NCBI GenBank assembly: GCA_002803225.1
Contig: NXFV01000524.1
Coordinates: 1-47,460 of the forward strand
Length of the DNA stretch: 47,460 nt
DNA from: Gamarada debralockiae
Taxonomy: Eukaryota; Ascomycota; Leotiomycetes; Helotiales; Hyphodiscaceae
Reading direction: 5' to 3'
A program made the translations under genes and the position numbers. This document shows positions 22,314 through 32,734 of the stretch, in pieces. Below the pieces are notes generated by a model. The model saw nothing but the letters and a program-made list of their open reading frames with translations, had not been told where the DNA came from and did no database searches. How positions within the stretch are numbered: the stretch's first letter is position 1; each line of letters starts with the position of its first letter.

Positions 22314-23862
22314 ATGCTTCCTTTCGTATTTTCGGTATTAGCCTTAATATTCGGTAAGCTCAGTCCTACCGAGTCCTGTGGCCTGGACCACAACCTGTTG
22401 CTAACTGAAATGTGAAGCCGTTTTCCCCTCTGTCGCCTGGTCCAATACGAGTACTCCTGCGGCGTCAACGCTGTATATGGATGACACCCAGACAACCTTC
22501 TCCATAAATCTCCCAGAGAATTCTACCGATGTATACTTTTACTTCTCGTCTCCCTCTTACTCCTGGGTCGCTGTCGGAACTGGCTCGGTTATGGCTGGAT
22601 CTTTGATGATGATAATGTACTCTGCGGCAGACAATCAGCGTAAGCTAGATACTCGATCTCGATTACTATTACAAGCCTTGCCTGACGAATATTTCTATAG
22701 ATATCACAATCAGTCCGCGTATTGCAACGTGAGGCGATCTCAACACTCTCCTCACAGTACTTGCCACTGACAACACTCACAGTGGCAATTCTGAGCCGAC
22801 ATTCACAACAGATGTTCAAGTCGAGGTCCTTGACGGATCCTCCATCCAAAATAACTCTTTTGTTTTGAATGCGTTATGCCATGGCTGCCGATCATGGAAG
22901 GGAGGTTCTCTTAACCTCAATACGACGGTACAGCCATTCATCTATGCTTTTGGGCCGAATATTCCATTAGCATCAGACTCACAGATTGCCGGGCTACGCC
23001 GACATTCATCATTTGGTAGATCTTTGACCTACAGCTATTAAGTTGTAGCTAATGGAGAGGCAGGTCATTTCACAATGGATATGGTCCAGGCAACTGGTCC
23101 TGGCGGAGTTCCAGTGGCCTCGACGACCTCGAGTGGCGCTGCACTTGTTGGCCCCCAAGTGAGCGATGGAGACAAAGCATCTACAGGTCACGGCTTTCTG
23201 ATGGCCCTTGTGGCATTGATCCTCATCCCATTTGATGTGATCATTATTGGACTTTTCAAGTGGCCAAGACTGCATATCTTCACGTCATGTCTCACCCTCT
23301 TCCTGGTCCTTACTGCTATGGGCCTGGGAATCTATGTGAGCACAGAGTTTAACAGGGCACGTAACCTCCGGAAATTTATGTGTACTGTTCACTAAGAATG
23401 AGTCTATAGTCAAAGCATTTCAATTCCGCGCACCAAGTCATCGGATTCCTATCTATCGGTGGGCTGCTGGTCCTTGCTTCGATTGGAATCTATCTCCGCC
23501 GGATGCAACGAAAAGCTGAAAAATCAGACCAGCCAGCGAGGACCCCAGTATTCACCTCTATTCATACCTGGTCTGCAAGATTCATTTGGCTCTTGCTGAT
23601 TATTAATAATGGCCTGTGAGTGTAGCACGACTTCTTAAAAGTAGCGCCTCCCGTCGCAGCATAAGCTGACAAGCCCCTTTTTCACCTTAGCGGGATGCAA
23701 TTTGCCAGCACGTCAAAATATATTATTATTACATATAGCGCACTCGCCATCGGAATAGTTCTAGCGATGCTACCAATTTATTTCTGCATCTTCAGCCGAG
23801 AAAGGAAGCGACGAGCTGTTGAGTATGAGAGCAATGGCAGTTTTGCAATGTCTAATTTATAA
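22314..23862 (+). CDS. DOMON-cytochrome b561 membrane oxidoreductase
   Basis: The model is seven exons (22314-22353, 22418-22639, 22701-22728, 22783-23015, 23064-23356, 23410-23615, 23691-23862), 397 residues, phase-consistent throughout. A signal peptide (MLPFVFSVLALIFAVFPSVA) precedes a cellobiose-dehydrogenase-type cytochrome (DOMON) domain: YSWVAVGTGSVMAGS, with Met72 as likely haem ligand, then CHGC with His130, then SDSQIAGLRRHSSFG. A five- to six-helix b561 domain follows, with four histidines (STGHGF, RLHIF, SAHQVIG, SIHTWS) positioned for two haems. Such proteins carry electrons across the plasma membrane, probably from cytosolic ascorbate-like donors to extracellular metals or redox partners. 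The fifth intron (23357-23409) only works as GC-AG. The C-terminus is short and cytosolic. Confidence 0.85.
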
Positions 23863-24697
23863 GATCGCTCTGAACCCCTCCAGGGAAATGGAATTTCTGT
23901 TATCGCCTCAAGGACCGAGCTCTTTCCGGATGACTGATCACCGCAGACAACAAGTTGTGCCAGAGAGACGATTCCTTCAAGTCCACACTGTCGAAGCGAA
24001 TCCACAATTTTAAGGACCCGCCGCTACTCGTCACTTTGAAGCGCGTCAAGAGATGACGTTAAAATTGGACTCGTCAGTTGAGATTAACTCAAGCATCGCC
24101 ATCGAATTTTCTAGTTCGGGTGGAAGCTGAGAGACAAGCATGGGAGAGGATGGAATGAGGAGTGGCTGGCTGGCTGAATGACTTTGGACCGTAGGAAATG
24201 CCTTATTCTGTACAAATCATCTATGTGGTTGATCGAGTGAAACCAAAGACTTCAGATGGGTTCAGCTTCAGAGAAAGTTGATAAATGTAAACAAGCATTC
24301 GGAATATATTAAGGAGATACATTGCTCAAGTGATCCCAACTTTCATGTAAAATGAGCTGTCATTTCAACCATTACAGCAGAGCTTTGATCATGTTAGCGG
24401 TCGAAGACGAGGAACTTCCCGTGGTAAAGCTCGTTATCTTCATCCACTTATCGCGCTTCGATCTCTGGAGGTTAATATGTACAGTGAAATCGACTGAAAG
24501 CGCCGAGGCCGAGGCCATAAATCCGCTCGCACCACTTCAGATAACCAGCGCTCGGTGCTTAGAGTGTTTTGGAGCGCGTAATGAAAGGAGATGGAAAGCA
24601 AGAGAACAATTTGGTGACTGGAATATGGTTGAAGTACAGAGACTCCTCTGTTTGTACAGTATATAGTCTCTCTAGATCTTCCTTTGCAGAGAATCTT
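23863..24697. other. Intergenic region
   Basis: Apart from the dynamin-derived shard at its left edge, nothing coding is recognisable. Confidence 0.4.
23880..24022 (-). pseudogene. Dynamin-type GTPase fragment
   Basis: On the minus strand this short stretch encodes KIVDSLRQCGLEGIVSLAQ, immediately followed by LVVCGDQSSGKSSVLEAITE and IPFP. That is the start of a dynamin-family GTPase domain with an intact G1/P-loop (GDQSSGKSS). The similarity stops right after IPFP where RKDNLCTRF should follow, and a TAG closes the frame upstream. No other dynamin part is found nearby. It is a truncated gene shard inserted or left over at the 3' border of the DOMON-b561 gene. Confidence 0.75.
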
Positions 24698-24792
24698 GCT
24701 GATTTCCATCAAAAAGCTGATTTCCATCAAACTGCTGATTTCCATCAAACTGCTGATTTCCATCAAACTGCTGATTTCCATCAAACTGCTGA
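24698..24792 (+). repeat. 18-bp minisatellite, five units
   Basis: The unit GCTGATTTCCATCAAACT is repeated head to tail from 24698 to 24787. The first unit ends AAAAA instead of AAACT, the next four are identical, and the array stops after a partial GCTGA. Because 18 is a multiple of 3, the array reads as a six-residue peptide repeat on either strand, but no gene around it is convincing. Confidence 0.9.
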
Positions 24793-25019
24793 AGCCGCCA
24801 AGACCATCCCTGTCAGATTGATGGTGCCTTAGGCTACTACGCTAAGACCCCACACCTCATTTCCCCCTGTATATAGCTCTCTCTTTCTCCTCACTGTCTT
24901 TTAGAGCTCAATCGAGTCTTTAACCTTTTCCCGCATCCGACAATCCCCAACCCATGTTGCACAAAAGCAAACCCCCGAAAGACAATGCACTGGTGTGGGA
25001 ATTGAGGAAGACAATATGG

Positions 25020-25532
25020 AGAGGCCTTGAAACAAGACGTGGATGCCCTTCGAATCAGCTCAACCTCGGGACGGAATTTCCTCGAGGTGTTGATATCAGT
25101 GAAGGTCTGGACACACTGGTTGATAGCGTGGGCTGCAGGGCTTGGCGTTGTCTTACCCATGGCCATCATCTTGCTTGTATTGCCCAACAATACCGTAATC
25201 CCTGTCGGCGCCCAAGTAAAGACAACGTCACGGCTGCTGCTGTTTCCGTCTTCATTTTCAGCATAATAATGCTTTGGATAACAGAAGCAAATCCGCAGGA
25301 GCCGTTACTTGGTGTAATGGCGTACGCTGCAGTGTTGGTTGTCTTTGTTGGTACTCAGGCTGCGGCGGGTACTGTTACTGCGGCTAATAACTTTGTTAAT
25401 GACCCCCACGCCACTGATGCTGTCACTGTCAACCAGTGTCTTTCGGGTATGGATTGCCGAGCTGCAATAATTGCTTGGAAGGGACTTCTGTTGTATCTCG
25501 AGAGGAACATTTATGCGAACTGGGATTTATGA
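25020..25532 (+). pseudogene. DUF6594-type membrane protein relic, frameshifted
   Basis: Frame A (about 25027-25210) gives KQDVDALRISST and then a membrane helix (WLIAWAAGLGVVLPMAIILLVL). The continuation, VSVFIFSIIMLWITEA and the family-typical LGVMAYAAVLVVFVG, is in another frame (about 25215-25532). These are the last two or three helices of the fungal DUF6594 family. No donor/acceptor pair of normal size restores the frame; the only phase-correct pair would make an intron of about 35 nt. The N-terminal two thirds of the family is missing and an in-frame TGA lies just upstream. It is probably a dead, truncated copy; a sequencing error could explain the frameshift but not the missing N-terminus. 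Confidence 0.6.
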
Positions 25533-26025
25533 ACTTGAAAGGGAGTTGAGTCGTGGGCCCAGGATTAAGCATGTCGTGACGTATGGGAAGTGTAGTGGCC
25601 GACTGAAGAGATAGATCCTTCGGCTGACTTTGAGAAAGCAGGCAAAGAGCCAAACACAACACTTTTAGACGTAAATCCAATATAATATTCAAAGACTTTT
25701 GATAAGCGGACTCTCCAGTAGCCACTCGACGGTTGGGCTTTCGTCCTCGTTGTAGCCATTCCATTATATCTGTTGGTGGCCACGGAATGTCTACTGTCTC
25801 ATGACATTCGGTGCACTAGTTACCCAAGGGGGTTTAACTGAGAATCAAACCCTGTAATTTTTATTTTGAATACTCTCCGTCTCACCAAGGGGGATATGTA
25901 TGAAACGCTCAATTGTATTTGGCACATTCAAAGGCCTGGGTATTCATATAAAAAAATAGCCTCTCAATTTTGCCATAATTGCTTGGTAAATCCAGAACAA
26001 TTCACAGCACTGCTGTGAATATCGT
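25533..26025. other. Intergenic region, no gene seen
   Basis: This is the 3' side of the bactofilin-like gene. It holds a short CCAAGGGGG direct repeat (about 25823 and 25887), but no element boundaries are visible. Confidence 0.4.
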
Positions 26026-27212
26026 TCAACTTTTAGATGTACCGATGACGCCCTGAACGCTTCCATGAATTGTCCTCTTTCCATCGACAATGACCTCACC
26101 ACATTTCCCAACAATGACTGAACCATGGACTTCCAAGTCGCCTTTGACATGCAGCCGGCCGTTGACTGTCAACGAGCCACTGACTTTCATATCCTTCCTG
26201 CAAGAAGGTTAGCACCACTACTCCAACCAAAATCAAAGTTGGAAACGGGTACTCACTCAACAATCCCCTCTCCATCAACAACACACCCCGTACTTCCCTT
26301 CAACTTTCCACCCACCACACACACTTTGGCGCCCTCAATCCTAATCTTCCCACTCGAGCTCACATCCCCCTCAACGACAACCCCACCCTTCATAACAACA
26401 CTCCCACTACATTCTACCTTCTCCTCAACCTTAACACCCTCATCCATGCTCACGCTCCCGCTAGCTTCTATCTTCCCCGCCACCATCACGCCATTCTTCA
26501 ACTCCACACTCCCACTCGCATCCAACTTCCCATTCACAAAAACATTATCGCTCAACTTGATAGATCCTGAAGCATTGATCTTCCCTCCCACATTCACATT
26601 GTCGGACAACTTCACCGTCGCCGAGGATGAGATCTTCCCATTCACAGCGACTCCACCCGACAACGTCACGGAACCGGAACTCGACACAGGCCCTAAGATC
26701 TCGAGCGGCCCAATGAGAGAGACGGAGGCGGATGATTTGATGGCGTTGGATTGTGGAACTTTCCGCGTCGAAGACTCCCCATTCTCAGCTTGAGATTGAG
26801 CCTGCTCTTGGGCCCTGAACCTCGCTTTCTCCTCCTCCGCACTCGGAAATCCCGCTTCACTCCCTCTCGAAGAGATAGAAGGATCAGTAGGAGCATAAGG
26901 CGGCGGATCGTATTCCGGAAGCGGCTCCTTTGTATCGGGTGGAATATAAGTCATGCTGACAGTATGAAACGTATTCTTCAAAGCAACAAAAGTCTGCTGT
27001 AACAAAAGCGTAACGAAGATAGTTATCAAAGCGATTAAGGTGGTATATTTTAAAGGAGATGTGGACTGATGGGAGGTGGTGCGATGTTTACGTGAGGTTG
27101 AAATACGCGTGGGTGTCGTGGTGGTTGGGAATAGGTCCGGCGACGCGAGGCGTGCGGTGGGGCTTACGCAAGCGCCTTCAGGCTGGAGCCTTTGCGGTGG
27201 TTGCCTGGTCAT
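26026..27212 (-). CDS. Membrane-anchored bactofilin-like beta-helix protein
   Basis: Two exons, 27212-26257 and 26197-26026, joined in phase across an intron with donor GTGAGT, branch GCTAAC and acceptor TTGCAG; 375 residues. The N-terminus is basic, followed by one membrane segment (YTTLIALITIFVTLLLQQTF, about 56-75), then a Pro-rich linker with PPPY and an acidic, Gln-rich stretch. From about residue 165 to the end the protein is a run of short repeats of the type GKI-ASGSV-L-GV-V-GK, about 18-20 residues each, typical of the right-handed beta-helix of polymer-forming (bactofilin-type) proteins. Those assemble into filaments on membranes in bacteria. Self-assembly here is an inference. The second exon adds two or three more repeats (MKVSGSLTVNGRLHVKGDL). 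A shorter start at MTYIPPDTKEP would remove the membrane segment. Confidence 0.75.
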
Positions 27213-27959
27213 GTTTCATGGTTGGAAGTGTTTTGGGAAGCTGTTGATATATTGAAGAGAATTGAGTCGTAATTGAAGGGAATACGTGGTTGAGTACGTC
27301 ATTTGGAATAGAGAAGAGTTGTATTGCATGTGGCGTGGGGAAAAGTTACCCCGCACTCCTGTGATCTGTGATCAGCTAGGCCCCTTGTCAGAAATAAATG
27401 TATTGGCAGCGGTGTATGAGAGGTTTACCTTCTACCTTCACTGATTACATAAGCACTTCTAACTTCCCCTTTAACGACGACCATTTCAGAATTTTGGTTC
27501 AAGTGTGCATTCAAATGTTTGAAATCAATAGTTGAGCGATTAGAAAAGTGGTGTTTCCACAGTCACGTCCCAGAATTTTCACTCCGCCAAAAGGTCTGAA
27601 CAGTCTAGGAGCCCACCAGATACCAAAGCAAACTGGACCAGGAAGCCCTTTTTCAAACGTAAAAGCTGTAGCTACAAGGCGTCAATTAACCCGTTCCTCT
27701 GTGGGAAATGCTACCGCCATTTTCGTTGCAAGTTCTTTCAAATCAAACAAGTGATATATCGCTGATCTCCCCGTTCGCTCGCACACACTTATAGAGTATT
27801 GATACATCTGCCAATGTGCTCATGATTGCTTGAGCAATTTTATCCAAGACGCTGCCTTCTTCTTGAAGCATAAATTCCTACACGACGATACCCCGCCTTT
27901 CTCTCCCGGTTGCCTAGATAATGAGTCCGTCCAGCAGTGACTCGTTGCTCTTGTAAATT
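27213..27959. other. Intergenic region, no gene seen
   Basis: Open frames here are short and carry no recognisable signature. No repeats are detected. Confidence 0.4.
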
Positions 27960-28728
27960 TCCAAGCAATGGCCTGGTATCCGTACTGCACCGTTGAGACT
28001 TTGCCCTCCTCGATTACAGTGGATAAGAGCGAGAATTCAACGATTTGTATTACCGCAGCGAAAAGAAGCAGATAGGTTGGAGGCACTTCTAGTTTCCCGA
28101 TCATAAACCCACGTATTACGGAAGCAACTGGTGACATGGGTGTAAAGGAAACGAGTTGTACTCCCGCGTCGAGGCTTGAAGATTTACCGACGATCTCAAA
28201 GTGCTGGGGAATTTAGAAGACAGGGACTGTTAGGGTAGCCCCGTGAAGAATGAAGTCCTAGAAAGTCGGTGGTTAGCATGCATACATTGTAGAAGAACTA
28301 AAGCGAGGAACCTATTTAAATCAGCAACCCTATTCTGCACGTTTGTGTAAAACTCTGCACGGGAAACCAGACTCGATGGTGTCATTATTCCCCACATTCC
28401 ATTCCCAAGCAATGAAAATGAGCCATAGAAGAACAGAAATTACAAAGAGACTTATGAAAAGGGGCGACAGCCAGGGACTCTGATTCTGGCTTGTTCGAAC
28501 GCTGCGATGAGTTAAGATAGTTGCAGCCAGTAACATCAACACTCCAAGAAAATCTATTTCCGGAAAGCTCCTTCGTAAAAAGATCGGTGGGGGCTTGTTA
28601 ATTCTCTTTCGGGTTATTATGGTGTGGATATAGAAGATCGTGAAAAGTAAAGGAACGCCAAACACTGTCTGGTTTATCATAACTGAACGGTTAAGAAACG
28701 GATGTTGTTCACTGACGTCCGTGACCAT
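27960..28728 (-). pseudogene. MFS transporter relic
   Basis: The first part (28728 to about 28347) reads RSFPEIDFLGVLMLLAATIL, then LSPLFISLFVISVLLWLIFI and ESGFPCRVLHKR, as in the middle of fungal drug-efflux MFS carriers (LD-PGV-LLLAA ... EP-FP-R). The second part (about 28257-27960) gives DFILHGATLTVPVF, then an in-frame TAA, then IPQHFEIVGKSSSLDAGVQL followed by a helix (VPPTYLLLFAAVIQIVEF) and QYGYQ. A possible old intron lies between the parts. Both termini of the transporter are absent and at least one stop is present, so it is a dead fragment. Confidence 0.65.
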
Positions 28729-30399
28729 CTTTTTGAAGAGCCAAGCTTTGATTCCTGTGGAACTCTTCTATATCTCTGCCAGCGCGGCAAGGAAGTTTTC
28801 CGGGGAAAATGCCATTTGCAATATGGTTGACTGGGTATCAGAAGCAAGATGTAACTGTTAAATCACCATATGAGACGACAACCGACTGAGGGACAATTAA
28901 AGACTTCAATTTAGCAGCAGGTTGGTGTAGATGCCGAGGTGGTGGAGGTCTTTCGGGGGTGTTCGTGTGACGCTTGTTAAGCAGAGCACACTTCGAGCGT
29001 GGATCGGGCCATACAACTCTTGCTTTGGAAAATGCCAAGCTAGTGAGGCGTTGTTCAGACGACGCAACGTAAGCTTACCCTTGAGCGTCACTTCAAATGC
29101 TCTTGCAGAGCTTTGTGATTGAGCCACACCCAAGCTTATGTCAGAACTAGTGGAAGATTGTGGGTGTTGAGAATACCATTGGCTTCCTCGGGAAGTGTGA
29201 AATCGAACGCGACGCATGGATCTTAAAAGAGAAAATGTCCGGATTCATTTTCGATATGCAAAAATGCAGGTTGCTCGCATCTCTTACCAGCACGTATTCG
29301 TTTCTACTTGAACACGGTAAGAACCTGAATGGATGCATGAAGCCGTGAAACCTTCCCGAACACCACCTCCGTAGAGTAGGATCAGAGCTTTGGTAAGATG
29401 ATACTTGACTTGCCTCGATTTCTTATTCAATCCTATTCGATTACAACTTAAGTAGTCCTTCCAACCCTCAGTGCCTCTCTTTTCCTACTGTTACAATTAA
29501 CCTCGGTCTCCACGATACCACAGACAGCAGGTGCAAGTGAACATGTTTTTATCGCTCAACATAATGGAGAGTGTGACCCCTGAATTCTAGTTGACAAAAG
29601 GTAATCGTCACTCCAGAAAGAGTTTTTTTTTGGGTGGATAAGATGAGAAGGTAGTGGGCCGAAGAAATCGCGAACCATCTTACTCGTAAAGAGTAATGGA
29701 GGAGGCATTCGCACGCTTTACGAGGCGATCTGCGTGGATAATACTTTGCTACCGCTATTTTATCTCAGAATTAGCTAGGCTATAGTTGATGAGGGAATAT
29801 CCTTACCCTTGGTCGAATTTCTCAGCTGAAAATGGAGCCGAGTTTCGTTCATCGCGTCACCAAGGCTCATAACCCTTTGATGCCCACACCAAGTTGTCGA
29901 CCCCACCCTTCCATTCCCATGATCGCTGCCAATTTTAAATCAGTAAACAGAATACAAGCAGAAGAATGAGAAGGAGAGAACTACTCACAGTGGCGAGAAA
30001 GTTGTCACAGACAACGGAATATCGTCAAGACAATTAGAACCGAACGATCGATAAAAGAACGCATCTTGAAAACGCCTCCAGTGAAACCTCTGACAATCAA
30101 GGAATTGATCCTCTCCAAGCCTTGGATTATTGCTTTTAACATTTTCGATTGAGTCTCAGGAAGGTGTTGGAATTGTTTTGGTTGCGCCGACTTGCGAAAT
30201 CGTTGCAAAGCCGAGAGCAGTATTTCCGAAAAATCCTTCCATAAGTATGCTGGCGGCGCTTACTCTTATAAGGAAATGAAAGATTATCTAGTGGTTACAG
30301 GTAATGTAAGCTTGAATGGAAGCGCGACCGGGAACTTTCGGGATAACGAAGTACCGATACAGGACATTCGCCCTTGAAGCAAATAGCCTATCAGCACTA
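28729..30399. other. Intergenic region, no gene seen
   Basis: About 1.7 kb without a convincing gene. Short frames on both strands lack recognisable content. A run of nine T occurs near 29623. Further decayed MFS sequence may be present at its left edge but is not legible. Confidence 0.4.
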
Positions 30400-30571
30400 C
30401 AGTAGGACCTCGCTATAAGAATCCTCTACATAAGAATACCTGACTAATAAGAATCGATCCTTGGGCCCCGTTTTTTGATTTTCTAAGTCATGAGCCCTTG
30501 ATATAAGAATACCTGACTATATTCTTATGATTTTCGGGTCCCGATCGTATTCTTATAGCGAGGTTCTACTG
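30400..30571. mobile_element. MITE, pogo/Fot1-type (TA target)
   Basis: A 172-bp non-coding element with 23-bp inverted termini starting CAGTAGGACCTCGCTATAAG (30400 onward; the other end at 30549-30571 differs at one position). It is flanked by TA at 30398-30399 and 30572-30573. CAGT termini plus TA duplication are typical of pogo/Fot1-group derivatives. The inside repeats the word ATAAGAATACCTGACTA twice. Confidence 0.9.
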
Positions 30572-30758
30572 TAATTTAAATCTCATAATTCGAGCTCCAA
30601 TGTGAAATCCGACGCAGCGACTGGAATCTGAAAAGCCTAAATATTGCCCGAAGCACAGGAGCGAGATTACAGTATGAAGAATATATGCCATTGGGAATGA
30701 ATTGATTAGTCACTTGGAAGATGCCATCCTTAAAGTTTGCATCATAACACATTCCTAA

Positions 30759-32734
30759 TTACCACCTCAACAAAACGGGCGGGAGAAGTTTCGTAGGTTT
30801 CCCCTTGACCTGCTTTGCACATCTTACTGTTGTCTTCCGCTCAGACAACACAAAGTTGTTGCTTACCATGATCAGCCTTGAGTCAGGAGAAACTTCCTCA
30901 TCAGCCTGTAAACCTTCCTCCTCAGTGTCAACAAACCACTCAGCAACCTTTGCAGCCATCTCACTATCCCAGAAGCCTTCTCTTCTTGGATACAATTTCA
31001 GCAAGGCAATTGCATCTCTCCGTATCCGTCTTATCCTGCAACGAGTGGCCACCCCAAAAATGGGTGATATCAAATTGCCGTCGAAGGAGAAGACAGGTTG
31101 ATGGATGGAGTTTCCTGATTCCAGTATTTCCTTAGCCAGTTCAACGAGCCGTTTGGAATCTATGATAGTTTGTGTGTCGGAAGTAGTTGGGTGTGAGAGT
31201 CTGGCGACCAGAAAGTGGATCATCAAGACCTGGAAGATCACCAAATTAGAATTGGATGTCAAAACCCCAAGAGAAGGTTAAGGGTCTTGAACCATCTTCC
31301 AAAAGACTCCAATTCGCATTACAGATGGGAAATCACATACAGTTGCGCCTCGAAAGTCGCTGCCTTCAGGATCTGCTCTCACTTTGTTGTATAATGGTGC
31401 AAATAATTTGAACCATTGTGCACCAACATCTAGATACTGCTCCAACGAAGATATTTTGCGATCGTCATTGTTGGACGGAGCCTCCACTGCGCCTTCCGGA
31501 ACTTCCTGCTCGGGGACAAACAGCCGCCATTTTGGCAGCGGTCCTTTGGTTTCATCGTGGAACCAGTGAATGGTTCGACGGATCATAGTGTCCCAGAAAT
31601 ACCGCGCTTCCTTCAAGGTGTGGAATTCCGAGGGCATATCGTCCAGTGTTTTGGTAGCCTGTCGCATATAGAAAGACAAGTGGTTTTGTTCTGGTATTGA
31701 CTCCATAACCAACATAACAACGATCTCTAGTCGCATGAATGCGTTGACCAATTCGGGGTCAATAATGGAGAAGCCGGAACAAGTGGTTGTTTGCATTGAA
31801 ATGGAGTTTGAGAACTTCTGTTCCTGGAACTCGGAGAGGAGTTTGATTCCGGATACAGCCTGTGCAAGAGCGGCTCTTTCGTTTCCGTGATAGTTCTCGA
31901 AACAAATGGTCAACAGGCAGGATACCAGGAGATTTCGAAGATGGTACTCGTCCTGGATATCCGCGGTACGTTGACGCATCAATCTGAGAGATTTGGCATA
32001 ATGCTTCAACGCCACCTCGTGGTGGCTCCTCGCGATCTGGGAATTCTGTTCTGGGTTCCCAGAAGAGTCAGTCCCGGCGGAAATTGTCTCGATTGTCTTG
32101 TTGAGAGCAGATATTGCTAGGACTCCGTGTCGAGCAAATTCTTCATGCTCACAAACTTGTAGAATCAATCGTCCCCAAACATCCGTGTCAAAGTAGCCTG
32201 AGAGATGGGTTGTTGTCTTGGACTGGAAGAATTTGAAATATCGATATTCCGATTCGGTTTGAAACATGAATCCCCAGGGCGTCTTGAAAACACTGCGATC
32301 TGAAAAGTGTGTCAGTTATTCGTTCCCTGTGTTTTCTGTCATTGGGATCCCCAACCAACACTAGGGACACGACTAGGACACTTACTATTCGGTTCTAAGT
32401 CCGTCATCCAGTCGGCAAAAGCCTGTCCGCATTTTGGCAATATGGCTCTGTCAGAGAACTCAGTCGGGTTTTCTGGATACCCATCGCAATCGAATCCAGA
32501 TTTTTGACATCGATCACAGTCGGGTTTTCGCTCGTCGCACTTGACGTGACGAATTCTACAATTCGTCAGCGATCGGGGGAAAAATATCGATGGCTTCGTG
32601 GTTTGGAGTTGCATACTTGCCTATGATCTCACGTCAGCCAGAAGTTCTCATCGTTGAAGTATGGTGCACTTACAAGTCTTGCATCCGGTTCGCACCTTTG
32701 GCTTGGACGCCCGCCTCCTCTCTGTTCGAGGCAT
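30759..32734 (-). CDS. Zn2Cys6 fungal transcription factor
   Basis: The model is exons 32734-32674, a 4-nt microexon 32620-32617, 32555-32386, 32299-31293 and 31229-30759, giving 570 residues. The N-terminus is basic, then a binuclear zinc cluster with Cys18, 21, 28, 35, 38 and 45 (CX2CX6CX6CX2CX6C), a Pro/Gly turn, and a fungal-specific regulatory region starting ESEYRYFKFFQSKTTTHLSG, with FDTDVWGRLILQ and HGVLAISALNK. The C-terminal exon carries FSFDGNLISPIFGVATRCR, RDAIALLKLYPRREGFWDS and a conserved-looking EEE. It is a nuclear DNA-binding regulator; its targets are unknown. The last intron has an ordinary acceptor but a weak donor (GTTCAA; GTCTTT is a phase-equivalent alternative). No metabolic gene cluster surrounds it. 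Confidence 0.82.

Noticed and set aside
24440..24832. Repeat-encoded proteins over the minisatellite on both strands
   Set aside because: The open frames exist only because the 18-bp unit has no stops; the flanks carry no coding signature.
25820..25900. CCAAGGGGG repeats near the bactofilin-like gene as a possible MITE
   Set aside because: The two words are in direct orientation, and no inverted termini or target duplication could be found.
30005..30208. Basic 67-codon minus-strand frame with a hydrophobic end
   Set aside because: No matching motif or conserved feature; could not be told from a chance frame.
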